DNA from: Bryobacter aggregatus MPL3
Lineage (GTDB): Bacteria > Acidobacteriota > Terriglobia > Bryobacterales > Bryobacteraceae
Assembly: GCF_000702445.1 (NCBI RefSeq)
Contig: NZ_JNIF01000003.1
Span: 4,092,001-4,156,000 of the forward strand
Length of the DNA: 64,000 bases
Direction of reading: 5' to 3'
Both the position numbers and the translations under genes were made by a program. Positions 41,749 to 51,090 of the stretch are shown piece by piece; positions within the stretch are counted from its first letter, which is position 1, and every line of letters starts with the position of its first letter. The notes under the pieces were generated by a model. The model saw only the letters and a list, made by a program, of their open reading frames with translations, was not told the origin of the DNA and made no database searches.

Positions 41749-43002
41749 ATGAGCACTGACAGGTTGAGTCGTCGCGGCCTTTTGGCGGGTGCTGGTGGTC
41801 TTCCTCTGTTGGCACAGGGGCGGAGACCGAAGCTGGCAGCTATCACCACGGTCTTTTTTAAGCATTCCCACACGCAGCACATCGTGGATCGTTTTCTCGA
41901 TGGCTATGGTTGGAACGGGACACACCATCGGCCGGAGATGGATCTGGTTTCGCTGTATGTGAATCAGATTGGAGATACGGATCTGAGTGCGGAGCGTGCC
42001 AAGCGACATCCGTCGATGAAGATGTTTCCGACGATTGCCGAGGCGCTGACGCTTGGCGGCTCGAAGCTGGCTGTCGATGGCGTGGTGCTGGTGGGCGAGC
42101 ATGGCCAGTACGATCGCAACGAGAAGGGCCAGACGAAGTATCCGCGTTATGAGTTCTTCCAAGAGATTGTGAAGGTGTTTCGTGACAGTGGGCGGTCTGT
42201 GCCGATTTTCAACGATAAGCATTTGTCGTGGAACTGGGACTGGTCGAAGGAGATGTACGACACCTCGAAGTCGATGGGCTTTGCGATGATGGCAGGCTCC
42301 AGTTTGCCGGTGACTTATCGCACGCCTTCGCTGGAGATGCCGCTGGGGTCGAAGATCCAAGAGGCGATGTGTATTTGCTATGGCGGCGTGGATAGCTATG
42401 ACTTCCATGGCCTCGAGACGCTGCAGTGTATGGTGGAGCGCCGCAATGGCGGCGAGAGCGGCGTGAAGTGGGTGCAGGCTTATCGCGGCGAGAGCTTCTG
42501 GAAGGCTTATGCCGACAAGGTTTGGCCGCGTGATCTGATGCAGTCGGCGTTGTCACGGAGCCATACGCTGGTGCAGCCGCGGCCCGGTTTCAATGATGTG
42601 CTGCCGACCCTCGATGAGATGAAGAAGCTGGTGAAAGATCCGGTTGCTTATCGCTATGAACATGCCGATGGGCTGATGAGCACGATGATTCTGATGAGCG
42701 GCCTGCTGCGGGACTTCAACTTTGCAGCGCGCCTCGATAGCGGGTTGTTTTCGACGCAGATGTATTTGCCGATGCCCGATGGCCGGACGACGACAGCGAG
42801 TTTCTTTAGTCCGCTGGTGGCGAACATGGAGCCGATGTTCTTGACCGGCAAGCCGACTTATCCGCTGGAGCGCACACTGCTGACGACGGGCTTGACGGCG
42901 GCGGGTGTCGAGAGTTTGTATCGCAAACAAGTTCGATTCGATACGCCGCATCTGAGCATCAAGTACCAAGCACCGAAGCAGTCGACCTACTGGAGAACTT
43001 AA
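41749..43002 (+). CDS. Tat-exported protein of an unrecognised family, copy 1
   Basis: A 417-residue protein with a Tat leader (SRRGLLAGAGGLPLLAQ). The body is Rossmann-like at the start (KLAAITTVFFKHSHTQHIVDRFLDGY) and shares blocks with the next gene: EHGxYxRNExGQ, YPRYEFF, NDKHLS, AGSSLPVT and ERRxGGESGVK. No named family was recognised. The repeated, highly conserved blocks suggest an active-site pocket, perhaps for a sugar given the DUF1080 and Gfo/Idh neighbours. The copies form one operon with the next three genes. Confidence 0.7.
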   Translation: MSTDRLSRRGLLAGAGGLPLLAQGRRPKLAAITTVFFKHSHTQHIVDRFLDGYGWNGTHHRPEMDLVSLYVNQIGDTDLSAERAKRHPSMKMFPTIAEALTLGGSKLAVDGVVLVGEHGQYDRNEKGQTKYPRYEFFQEIVKVFRDSGRSVPIFNDKHLSWNWDWSKEMYDTSKSMGFAMMAGSSLPVTYRTPSLEMPLGSKIQEAMCICYGGVDSYDFHGLETLQCMVERRNGGESGVKWVQAYRGESFWKAYADKVWPRDLMQSALSRSHTLVQPRPGFNDVLPTLDEMKKLVKDPVAYRYEHADGLMSTMILMSGLLRDFNFAARLDSGLFSTQMYLPMPDGRTTTASFFSPLVANMEPMFLTGKPTYPLERTLLTTGLTAAGVESLYRKQVRFDTPHLSIKYQAPKQSTYWRT

Positions 43003-44175
43003 GTGAAAAGAATCTGCGTCGTTGGTTCAATTTATCGCTATCTGTCGCATGTCCAGCACATGGCGGATCGCTTTCTGGTGGGCTACCCAGTTGCCGGTGC
43101 GTGGCATCAGCCGGACATGAAGATTGTCTCGCTGTATGTGGACCAGAAGCCCGAAGGGGATTTGAGTGGAGCACGGGCTCAAGAGTTTGGTTTCCAGGTG
43201 TATCCGACCATCGCAGAAGCCTTGCGTTGCGGGACGGACAAGCTGGCTGTCGATGCGGTGTTGATCATCTGTGAGCATGGTGACTATCCGCGCAATGAAC
43301 TCGGCCAGGTGCTGTATCCGCGCTATGAGTTTTTCAAGCAGGTGGTGGATGTCTTCGAGAAGGACGGGCGCGTCGTGCCGGTCTATAACGATAAGCACCT
43401 GTCCTACAACTTCGAGAAAGCAAAGTGGATGGTGGATGCGGCGGCGCGTCTGAAGTTTCCGTTGCTGGCTGGGTCGTCGTTGCCGGTGACCTGGCGCTTG
43501 CCGGATGTCGAATTGCCTCTGGGCTGCGAGATCGAGAGCGCGCTGATGGTGGGCGTGGGCGGATCGGATCCGATGGATTATCACGCGCTCGAGGCGATGC
43601 AGTGCATGATTGAACGCAGACGCGGCGGCGAGAGCGGTGTGAAGTCTGTGCAGATGATCGAGGGCGACGCGGTTTGGAAGGCTGGAGAAGAGGGGCGTTA
43701 CTCGAAGGAATTGTTGCGCTCTGCCTTGTCGCGCAGCGATACGCCGCAAGGTTTGAGTGTGCTTGATGGCCGGCCGCAGGATCTGGTGGGCAATGGAGAG
43801 CTGTACAAACTGGTGACGAAACCGGCCGCTTATTTTATTGAGCATCGGGATGGATTGAAGACGACCTTGCTGATGCTGAATGGCGCGGTGACGGACTATA
43901 ACTTTGCAGCCCGTTTGCGTGGCGGCGAGGTGAAGGCTTGCCAGTTTTTGCTGACCCCGGTGCCGCAGGTGACCTATTCGGCTTGCCTGGTGAGCAAGAT
44001 TGAAGAGATGTTTGCGACCGGGCGCGCGCCGTATCCGGCAGCGCGGACTTTGATCGTGAGCGGCATGCTCGAGAGTTGTTTGAAGTCGCGAGCGGCGGGA
44101 AGCAAGCTTCTCGAGACCCCTCATCTTGGGGTGCGCTACCAGGCGCCGCACCTGAGCCAGCATGCACGCAGCTAG
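43003..44175 (+). CDS. Cytoplasmic paralogue of the preceding protein, copy 2
   Basis: A 390-residue protein that begins with GTG directly after the previous TAA. It lacks a signal peptide, so it should stay in the cytoplasm while copy 1 is exported. It keeps all the main blocks (EHGDYPRNELGQ, YPRYEFFKQVVDVF, YNDKHLSYN, LLAGSSLPVTWRLP, ERRRGGESGVKSVQ). The two are similar across their whole length, so they arose by tandem duplication and then split in location. Function unknown; context suggests sugar metabolism. Confidence 0.72.
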   Translation: MKRICVVGSIYRYLSHVQHMADRFLVGYPVAGAWHQPDMKIVSLYVDQKPEGDLSGARAQEFGFQVYPTIAEALRCGTDKLAVDAVLIICEHGDYPRNELGQVLYPRYEFFKQVVDVFEKDGRVVPVYNDKHLSYNFEKAKWMVDAAARLKFPLLAGSSLPVTWRLPDVELPLGCEIESALMVGVGGSDPMDYHALEAMQCMIERRRGGESGVKSVQMIEGDAVWKAGEEGRYSKELLRSALSRSDTPQGLSVLDGRPQDLVGNGELYKLVTKPAAYFIEHRDGLKTTLLMLNGAVTDYNFAARLRGGEVKACQFLLTPVPQVTYSACLVSKIEEMFATGRAPYPAARTLIVSGMLESCLKSRAAGSKLLETPHLGVRYQAPHLSQHARS

Positions 44176-44207
44176 AAGCTTTGGAATAGACTAGCAGGGT
44201 GCGTACG

Positions 44208-44990
44208 ATGATTGTTGGCCTGTTGCTTGTCGCGGGCCTGATGGCGCAGAAGCGCCCAGAGTTAAACGACGGCGAGATGCATGGCGATGCTCCCTATCTG
44301 CTAGAGGACGGCTGGAAGCCGCTGCTGAATGGCACGGACCTGAGCGGGTGGCATGGCGACCGGAATGCGAAGAGCGAATGGATCACGACAACCGGCGTGT
44401 TGTGGGATCGTTTGCTGGGGCCGACGCGCTTGCGTGCGGTGCCTGGCGCGGTTCCGGGCGGATCGATGATCAATGGCCCCACGGGCCGTACGGCGAACTT
44501 TGTCACCGATCAGAAGTTTGGCGATTTGGAACTCTATGTCGAGTTCATGGTGGCGAAGGGGTCGAACTCGGGCGTGTATCTGCATGGCTTGTATGAGGTG
44601 CAGGTGTTTGATAGCTGGGCTTCCGATGAGAAGGTGACGTCGTCGGATTGCGGCGGGATCTATCATCGCTGGATCAACGAGAAGGGCGTGGGCGGATCTG
44701 CGCCGAGACTGAATGCTTCGCGTCCTCCGGGGCAGTGGCAGTCCTTCTACATTGCTTTCCGCGGACCTCGTTTTGATGCGAGCGGGAAGAAGACGGAGAA
44801 TGCGAAGTTCCTGCGTGTGGTGCACAACGGGTTCACGATCCAGACTGATGTCGAGGTGGATGGACCGACGCGTGCGGCGATGAATCTTCCGGAGGCGGCC
44901 GAGAATCCGCTGATGCTGCAAGGCGACCATGGGCCAGTCGCTTACAAGAATATTTATTGGCGCCCGCTTCGTCCAATCATTGAACGGTAG
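44208..44990 (+). CDS. Secreted DUF1080 / 3-keto-disaccharide hydrolase-like protein
   Basis: A 260-residue protein started at ATG 44208 (with CAGGG upstream) rather than GTG 44199. The leader is MIVGLLLVAGLMAQ. It has the DUF1080 landmarks GWKPLLNGTDLSGWHGD, LELYVEFMVAKGSNSGVYLHGLYEVQVFDSW, and HGPVAYKNIYWRPL. It is related in type to 15251-16057. It lies 32 bases after the paralogue pair and seven bases before a Tat-type oxidoreductase, so the four probably act in one sugar-handling pathway. Confidence 0.87.
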   Translation: MIVGLLLVAGLMAQKRPELNDGEMHGDAPYLLEDGWKPLLNGTDLSGWHGDRNAKSEWITTTGVLWDRLLGPTRLRAVPGAVPGGSMINGPTGRTANFVTDQKFGDLELYVEFMVAKGSNSGVYLHGLYEVQVFDSWASDEKVTSSDCGGIYHRWINEKGVGGSAPRLNASRPPGQWQSFYIAFRGPRFDASGKKTENAKFLRVVHNGFTIQTDVEVDGPTRAAMNLPEAAENPLMLQGDHGPVAYKNIYWRPLRPIIER

Positions 44991-44996
44991 GTAAAT

Positions 44997-46208
44997 ATGA
45001 ACGAGAATTCTCTGTTGAATCCCACCAGCCGGCGTAATCTTTTGCGCGGCGCTGCAGCGATGACCGCATTGTCCTATAGCCGTGTTTACGGCGCTAATGA
45101 GAAGTTGCGCCTCGGTGTGATCGGCGCGGGCGAGCGTGGCCGTGGGGACATGGGCAAGTTCCAATTGGACCCGACGGTCGACGTGGTGGCCGTTTGCGAT
45201 GTCTATGCCGAATCGATCGATAAGGCGAAGCAGAAGGCTCCGAATGCGAAGAGCTTCAGCGACCATCGCAAGCTGCTCGAGATGAAGGATGTGGACATGG
45301 TGCTGATCGGTACCCCCGATCACTGGCATGCGCAGACCGCCATCGATGCGTTGAACGCGGGCAAGGATGTCTACGTCGAGAAGCCGCTGACTTTGACGAT
45401 TGAAGAAGGCCCGCTGGTGGTGAAGGCGGCGCGGGTGAACAATCGCATCTGCCAGGTGGGCATGCAGCAGCGCTCGGGCAAGCATTACTTGCAGGCGAAG
45501 CAGGAGTACATGGACACCAAGCGGCTGGGCAAGATCACGCTCGCCCGGACCTGGTGGCATGGGAATACGTATCATTTGCGGCGGGCTCCCGCCTCGTTGC
45601 AGCAGCAGCCGAGCAATCTCGATTGGGCTCGCTTTCTGGGCCCGCTGAAGTGGAGAGATTGGGATCCGCAGCAGTTCTGGAATTGGCGCGCTTATCTTGA
45701 TTTTGGTGGCGGGCAGGTGACGGACTTATTCACGCACTGGATCGACGTGGTGCACATGTTCACGGGACAAGAGATTCCGAGTGCGGCGGTTGCTGCCGGT
45801 GGGGTCTATCACTATAAGGATGGCCGCACGGCGCCCGATACGATCAGCGTATTGCTCGAGTATCCGAGCGAGATGACGGCGACCTTTGAGGCGACGCTGG
45901 CACCGGGTGTGACCGGTGAAGGGATTGAGTTCTGTGGGACCGAAGGCCGGCTGTTGATCGATCGCCGCCAGTATACGTTTACGCCTGCGGGCCGGGGCGC
46001 GACTCCGGTGACCGTCCAGCGGATGAGCGATCTTGATGCCGACCATGTGAACAACTTCATTGAGTGTGTGCGCAGCCGTAAGCGTCCGAACGGCGATGTG
46101 TTGATCGGGCACCGCTCTGCCCAAGCGTCGCATCTGGGCAATATTGCCTATATGCAGAAGCGACGCTTGAACTTCGATACGGTTCGCGAGCAGATTCAAC
46201 CGCTATAG
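44997..46208 (+). CDS. Tat-exported Gfo/Idh/MocA oxidoreductase
   Basis: A 403-residue protein with a Tat leader (TSRRNLLRGAAAMTAL) and Rossmann motif GVIGAGERGRGDMGKF, then LIGTPDHWHAQTAIDALNAGKDVYVEKPLT with the catalytic EKP. The C-terminal domain includes WHGNTYHLRR and DLFTHWIDVVHMF. Exported members of this family are known to carry the cofactor out folded. Together with the DUF1080 protein it would fit oxidation of a glycoside to a 3-keto form and then cleavage. It converges on the next gene across one base. Confidence 0.9.
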   Translation: MNENSLLNPTSRRNLLRGAAAMTALSYSRVYGANEKLRLGVIGAGERGRGDMGKFQLDPTVDVVAVCDVYAESIDKAKQKAPNAKSFSDHRKLLEMKDVDMVLIGTPDHWHAQTAIDALNAGKDVYVEKPLTLTIEEGPLVVKAARVNNRICQVGMQQRSGKHYLQAKQEYMDTKRLGKITLARTWWHGNTYHLRRAPASLQQQPSNLDWARFLGPLKWRDWDPQQFWNWRAYLDFGGGQVTDLFTHWIDVVHMFTGQEIPSAAVAAGGVYHYKDGRTAPDTISVLLEYPSEMTATFEATLAPGVTGEGIEFCGTEGRLLIDRRQYTFTPAGRGATPVTVQRMSDLDADHVNNFIECVRSRKRPNGDVLIGHRSAQASHLGNIAYMQKRRLNFDTVREQIQPL

Positions 46209-46209
46209 C

Positions 46210-48057
46210 CTAGTCCCAGGGGAAGTGGAAGGTGGGCGCGTTCTTGTAGCGCGCCATCGCGAAGTTCAGCTTGACGCCGGCACCGGGCGCGAGCTTCAGG
46301 GTCATGTGGCGGCCGTTGATGGGAGTTGCCTTTCCGTCAATGGTGACGCTTTCAAACTGGTGTTCTCCGTAGCCACCGGCCTGGATGACCAGGCTGCGTG
46401 GCTCGAGTTGATTGGTGTTGACCAGCGTGACGCTGGCGGCGCTTGCTTCCAGTTTGTCGACCAACGCCGCGACGTCCTGGGGGAGACCGGCACGGCGGCG
46501 TTCGGGGTCGAAGTAGCGGAAGCGGGAGTGCAGGATCCAGATGCGTCCGTTCGAGAAATAGCCGCCCGTGGTGAGGTTGAGTAGCGCGTCTGTGGTGACG
46601 GGTTGCATTTCGAGCAGATAGTCGGCCAAGCGGGTGTCCGCGGTGGTTGCGTCGTTCTCCATTTCCTTGAGATTTTTGCGGATTGAGGAGAAGCCCTTAG
46701 TGAGGGCGGCGGTGGGGTAGGAGGCGTCTTTGCCTTCGAGGTAATCGAGCCAGGCGGGTTTGGTGGGGATGCGGTTGAGATCTTCGCGGTTCATCGACCA
46801 GAGATAAATCTCGGTCATGCGATCGGAGAAGGAGTTCTCCGTGAAGTGATACCACTCGGGCTTGCCGTCGAACTTGTAGCCGCGTGGGTCGCCATACATT
46901 TGCGGGTAGAGCGTTTTCCCGTTCTCGGTCTTCTTGTTGGCGTAGAGCAATTGCATCTGTTTGCGGAGAACGTCGATGTAGCTCTGGTCGCCGCTGAGGA
47001 GCAGGGCGTTGGCGAAGCCGGGCCAGGCGCCATGCATGAAGTAGTTGCGGTGCGCGATCTGTTCGAGTTCGCCGTCGAAGATCGTGAAGTTCCAGCCGTA
47101 GGTGCCCTTCCACCATTGGCCGTTGTGCTCGCCGCCCAGTTTGCCGTCGAGGCCGATGTTGGAGGGAATCATGCCGCCTGTTGCGGCCGCGCGTTCCTTC
47201 CAGGCATTTGCGTAGTCTAAGGCCCAATTCTTATACTTTGCGTCGCTACTCAACATGAAGGCATTCAACCCGAGAGTGGTTGCCGCGAGGTTCAGATGGA
47301 TATCCCCGGCCGAGTCGAGATACTCGGCGCAGTGAGCGAGCATCTTCGGGTAATACTTTGCCATATCGAGAGTGGCCGCGCGCTTGGCCGGGTTGTGCAG
47401 GAGATGGAAGCTGCCAGGGACTGGATCGCCGACCCAGTCGTAGACCGTAGCTTTGCTGAGCATGGGACCTTTGGAACCATTCCAGATGCTTTTGATGATG
47501 CGGAGCTTCGGGTCGTAGTTCGGAGCTTCCGGATCTTCGTTCATATACATACCAGCGAAGCGTTTGGTGCGGTGTTGGTAGAGTTCGTCGTTGGGTTTCG
47601 AGAGACCGGCCAGGAGGAAGGAGCGCATGCCTTCGCCGGTGTGGAACCAGTCGGACATAGTGATGAACTCTTTGTAGTAAGCGCCATTCTCTGCTAGCTT
47701 TGTGAGTTTGGTCCGGAGTTGGTTGTATTGCTTCCAGTGACCTTCCTGGGCTTTGTTGTACATGTCGAGGATGTCGTCATCGCCGCCGAGGGCGTGGAGC
47801 AGCGTCCAGTTATAGAAGGTTTCGATGGCGTCGTCCGGGCCGTCGAGCGTGCCCCAGCGGGGCGTATGGAGCAGCATGCCCTGCTCATCGACATAGCGCC
47901 GGTAGAACGCCCGGGCGGCATCGGAGTTGGCCTTCAGTAAAGCTCTTTCCATCAGAGCCCAGTCTGGAGGGGGCATGGGCTTCTCAATGCGGACGATCGG
48001 ACCTTGAGCAACCGACAAGGTGGTGAATGCGAAGAGAGATAACAAGCGAAGGGTCAT
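46210..48057 (-). CDS. Large secreted protein, probable alpha/alpha-toroid glycosidase-like
   Basis: A 615-residue protein with a leader (LRLLSLFAFTTLSVAQ). The middle is helical and rich in aromatic residues (FYNWTLLHALGGDDDILDMY, WFHTGEGMRSFLLAGLS, HGAWPGFANALLLSGD), like six-hairpin glycosidases, and the C-terminus is beta-rich (SLVIQAGGYGEHQFESVTID). No exact family was recognised. The Glu/Asp in the helical part could serve as acid-base. It is divergent from the pseudokinase gene and convergent with the oxidoreductase. Confidence 0.6.
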   Translation of the reverse strand: MTLRLLSLFAFTTLSVAQGPIVRIEKPMPPPDWALMERALLKANSDAARAFYRRYVDEQGMLLHTPRWGTLDGPDDAIETFYNWTLLHALGGDDDILDMYNKAQEGHWKQYNQLRTKLTKLAENGAYYKEFITMSDWFHTGEGMRSFLLAGLSKPNDELYQHRTKRFAGMYMNEDPEAPNYDPKLRIIKSIWNGSKGPMLSKATVYDWVGDPVPGSFHLLHNPAKRAATLDMAKYYPKMLAHCAEYLDSAGDIHLNLAATTLGLNAFMLSSDAKYKNWALDYANAWKERAAATGGMIPSNIGLDGKLGGEHNGQWWKGTYGWNFTIFDGELEQIAHRNYFMHGAWPGFANALLLSGDQSYIDVLRKQMQLLYANKKTENGKTLYPQMYGDPRGYKFDGKPEWYHFTENSFSDRMTEIYLWSMNREDLNRIPTKPAWLDYLEGKDASYPTAALTKGFSSIRKNLKEMENDATTADTRLADYLLEMQPVTTDALLNLTTGGYFSNGRIWILHSRFRYFDPERRRAGLPQDVAALVDKLEASAASVTLVNTNQLEPRSLVIQAGGYGEHQFESVTIDGKATPINGRHMTLKLAPGAGVKLNFAMARYKNAPTFHFPWD

Positions 48058-48102
48058 CGGTTGCCGAGTTTATCTTATGAACAAGTAGAATGTGGAGACC
48101 TC

Positions 48103-51090
48103 ATGATGGATGACTGGCAACATAGCTCGCATCGCAGTTTTATCAATGCGAATGATTGGGTGGGAGGACGTTTTCGCATTGTGCGGTGTCTTGGCGGGGA
48201 GCTGTATGAGGCGGAAGACCGGGAGCTTGGTGAGACCGTCGCGCTGAGAGTTTTTGGCCCTGATTCGGCGCTTTCCGGACCGGCGCGGGCACATCTTGAG
48301 AAGTGCGTTCCACTGATCCGGAGCGTGAATCATCCGAATGTGTGCCGGGTGTTTGATCTGGGCTTGTGTGAGATTCCAGGTTTGGGACAGAGTAGCTTTT
48401 TGTCGTCGGAGTTTCTTGGAGGAGAACGGCTGAGTGCGTTTCTCAAGAGGAATGGGCCGCTCGGCAGCGATGCCGCCTTGCCGTTGGTGAAGCAGATTGT
48501 TGCAGGCCTGGCTGCCGCGCATCATATCGGGTTGCTACATGGGGATCTGAAGAGTGCAGACGTGATTCTTGTGGAGACCAAGGGGGAAAGCACGCCGCGT
48601 GTTGTGCTGACCGGATTCGGATTGGCGTTCCCTGGGGAGGATGATCAGACGGCACTTGGCGCCCTGCTGGTTGAGATCTTAGGGGGGCGACGGCCTCTGG
48701 TGGGAGAGTCTGTTGCGAGTTTGCGGCAGGAGTTGTCCGGATTGGAGCGCCGGTGGAAGAAGGCGATTTTAGGGTGTTTGGCGCCGAATCCCGCAGAGCG
48801 CTTTGGCAAAGTGGAACAGGTGCTGGAAGTTCTTGAAGCTGAAGAAGCGCCGAGTTATGCGGGTTGGCCGGGTTTGGTGGCTGCCTTGTTTCTGGCGGTT
48901 GCCGTGTCCGGAGCTTGGTCTGTGTATTCGACCTGGGGCGCGGAGAAGCCGCGCAAGAGCATCGCCATTCTGGGATTGCGGAACTCGTCTGGAGCCGCGT
49001 CTGATCAGTGGCTCTCGACGGGCTTCGTCGAGATATTGGGCGCAGAACTGAGACAGGCAGAGCAGTTCCGGTTGTTGCCTAGCGAGACCGTTGCTCGAGC
49101 GAAGACGGAGCTAGGGCTGGAAGAACAGGAGATCTACTCCGCCGGGGTCTTGCGCCGGCTGGCGGGGAGTATCCAGAGTGACTTCGTCCTCAGCGGGATG
49201 TATGAGATTTCCGGGGAGCCGCGCCAGCTTCGCTTTGCCCTTCATGTGCAGGATGTTGGTTCGGGCCGGGTGATCCAGTCGGTGCGGAGGAATGGACTGG
49301 AGCCTGAATTTGTGAGCCTGGTCTCCGGGATGGGAAGGCAGGTGAACGAGATTCTTGCTCCAGGGAAAATTGTTGCCGTCCAGGAGCGGAGGCTCATTCC
49401 GTTTGCGGCGATTCGGAATTATGCGATGGGGCTCGATCTGATTCGGAGTTTTGATCCTGTTGGGGGACGGGAGAAGCTCCAACAGGCGGTTGCCGCCGAT
49501 CCGGATTTTGCGATGGCTCATGCGGCGTTAGCGGATCTCTATGCCTCACTCGGATTTGACGCACAGTCGAAGATGGAAGCCCGCAAGGCTTTTGACCTTG
49601 CTACGGATTTGCCGCGATCGGATCGTCTGCTAATCGAGGCTCGTTTTCGGGAAGCGAATCGGGATTGGAATGGTGTGGAGCGGATCTACGAAGCCTTGTT
49701 GCAGGACTATCCCGACGAGCCTGAGTATCGCTTGCGGCTGTTGATAGCGATGACGAAGGCCGGCAAAGGGAGCGCGGCGCTCGCGCAGGTTGCAAAGCTT
49801 CCCAAAGGAGATGCGCGGGCCGATCTGGTTGAGGCCGCAGCGGCGGAAACCATCAATGACTTCAAGCGGGCCGGGCAAGTGAGCCGCCGTGCGATTGCCG
49901 ATGCGCGCAGGCAGGGATCTCTGACGGCAGAGGCTCGCGGCTGGACCTTGTCGGGAGTATCGCGTTTTCGACTGGGGGACGCGCGGGGCGCCAAGTTGGA
50001 TTGGGAACGGGCCGCGGCGTTGTACGAGCGGCTTGGGGACGAAGTGGGACATTCGCGAATCTATAACAATCTCGGTGGTTTACTGCTCCGTGAGGGAAAT
50101 TTGGCTGGAGCCAAACAGCATTACGAGCAGTCGCTCGCGATCAAGCGGAAGATCGGCGACCAGCGGGGAATTGGGATGACGGTGGGAAATCTAGCTCTTC
50201 TGGCGAAAGATCGCGGCAACTATCTGGAGGCGCTGAAGCTGCTTGAGGAACGCTTGGCCATTGCGGCGGAAATGTCCGACCGCGCTGGGCTGACCTTCGG
50301 ATGGCTGAACAGCGCGGTGATGTGGCAGGCCCAAGGCGAGTTTGAGAAAGCACAGGAGTCTTACGAGAAGGCTGAGGCGGAAGCGCGAGCGATGGGCGCC
50401 CGGCAGGATCTGGGGATCGTGCTGATGAACAAGGGGCTGCTCTCTCTCGACCTGGGAAAAGTGGGGGAGGCCGGGCTCTATTTTGACGAAGCGATTCGTT
50501 TGGAGCGAGAGGCCGGCGCTGTGCTTGCATTGCCGAATATGCTCGTGCTGAAGGCGAGATGGTTTCTGGTTCGAGGGCAACGGAAAGAGGCGGAGGCTTT
50601 GCTGGCCCAGGCGAATGGCTTCGTCAAAAAGAGCGGCAACGCGAAAGACCGGCATGCCATCGATCGGGTGATGGCGGAACTCTGGCTCGAGGATGGGAAT
50701 GCGATTGAAGCGGAGCGGTATCTGCGTTTGCATTCCGACTCAACCGATGATCAAGCGATGCTGGTGACTGCACTGGCGCAGCAGAACCGGAATGCGGAAG
50801 CGAGCAGCGTGGCAGATGAAGTACTAGCGGACAGGTCGAATCTGGAGTGCCGGAAGTGCCAGTGGGATGTTGCGATTTTTACCGCACCGGTGAGGGGCGC
50901 TGCGGTGTTGCGTACGGCGCTGGAAGAGATGCGGAGCCATCAGGCCGTGCTGCATGAGATCCGGGCCAGACGAGCGTTAGCCCAGGTATTGCGGCAGCAG
51001 CCGAATGAGGCTGCTGCCAGAGTGGAAGATCAGAAGGCGAGCGAGCTTGCCAGAAAGTCTGGTTTTGCCCTTTATCTCGTGGCTAGATGA
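48103..51090 (+). CDS. Pseudokinase-TPR membrane protein
   Basis: A 995-residue protein started at ATG 48103 (GGAG upstream; a TTG at 48061 is possible). The kinase-like domain (~20-248) is degenerate: the Gly loop is shortened to LGGELYEAED, VAxK is ALRV (Arg49), HRDLKPxN became HGDLKSAD (146-153), and DFG became GFG (171-173). One transmembrane helix (~256-274) leads to a FlgO/TolB-like domain and a long run of TPR repeats. It probably senses or scaffolds rather than phosphorylates. The 3' end overlaps the nitroreductase gene by eight bases. Confidence 0.86.
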   Translation: MMDDWQHSSHRSFINANDWVGGRFRIVRCLGGELYEAEDRELGETVALRVFGPDSALSGPARAHLEKCVPLIRSVNHPNVCRVFDLGLCEIPGLGQSSFLSSEFLGGERLSAFLKRNGPLGSDAALPLVKQIVAGLAAAHHIGLLHGDLKSADVILVETKGESTPRVVLTGFGLAFPGEDDQTALGALLVEILGGRRPLVGESVASLRQELSGLERRWKKAILGCLAPNPAERFGKVEQVLEVLEAEEAPSYAGWPGLVAALFLAVAVSGAWSVYSTWGAEKPRKSIAILGLRNSSGAASDQWLSTGFVEILGAELRQAEQFRLLPSETVARAKTELGLEEQEIYSAGVLRRLAGSIQSDFVLSGMYEISGEPRQLRFALHVQDVGSGRVIQSVRRNGLEPEFVSLVSGMGRQVNEILAPGKIVAVQERRLIPFAAIRNYAMGLDLIRSFDPVGGREKLQQAVAADPDFAMAHAALADLYASLGFDAQSKMEARKAFDLATDLPRSDRLLIEARFREANRDWNGVERIYEALLQDYPDEPEYRLRLLIAMTKAGKGSAALAQVAKLPKGDARADLVEAAAAETINDFKRAGQVSRRAIADARRQGSLTAEARGWTLSGVSRFRLGDARGAKLDWERAAALYERLGDEVGHSRIYNNLGGLLLREGNLAGAKQHYEQSLAIKRKIGDQRGIGMTVGNLALLAKDRGNYLEALKLLEERLAIAAEMSDRAGLTFGWLNSAVMWQAQGEFEKAQESYEKAEAEARAMGARQDLGIVLMNKGLLSLDLGKVGEAGLYFDEAIRLEREAGAVLALPNMLVLKARWFLVRGQRKEAEALLAQANGFVKKSGNAKDRHAIDRVMAELWLEDGNAIEAERYLRLHSDSTDDQAMLVTALAQQNRNAEASSVADEVLADRSNLECRKCQWDVAIFTAPVRGAAVLRTALEEMRSHQAVLHEIRARRALAQVLRQQPNEAAARVEDQKASELARKSGFALYLVAR

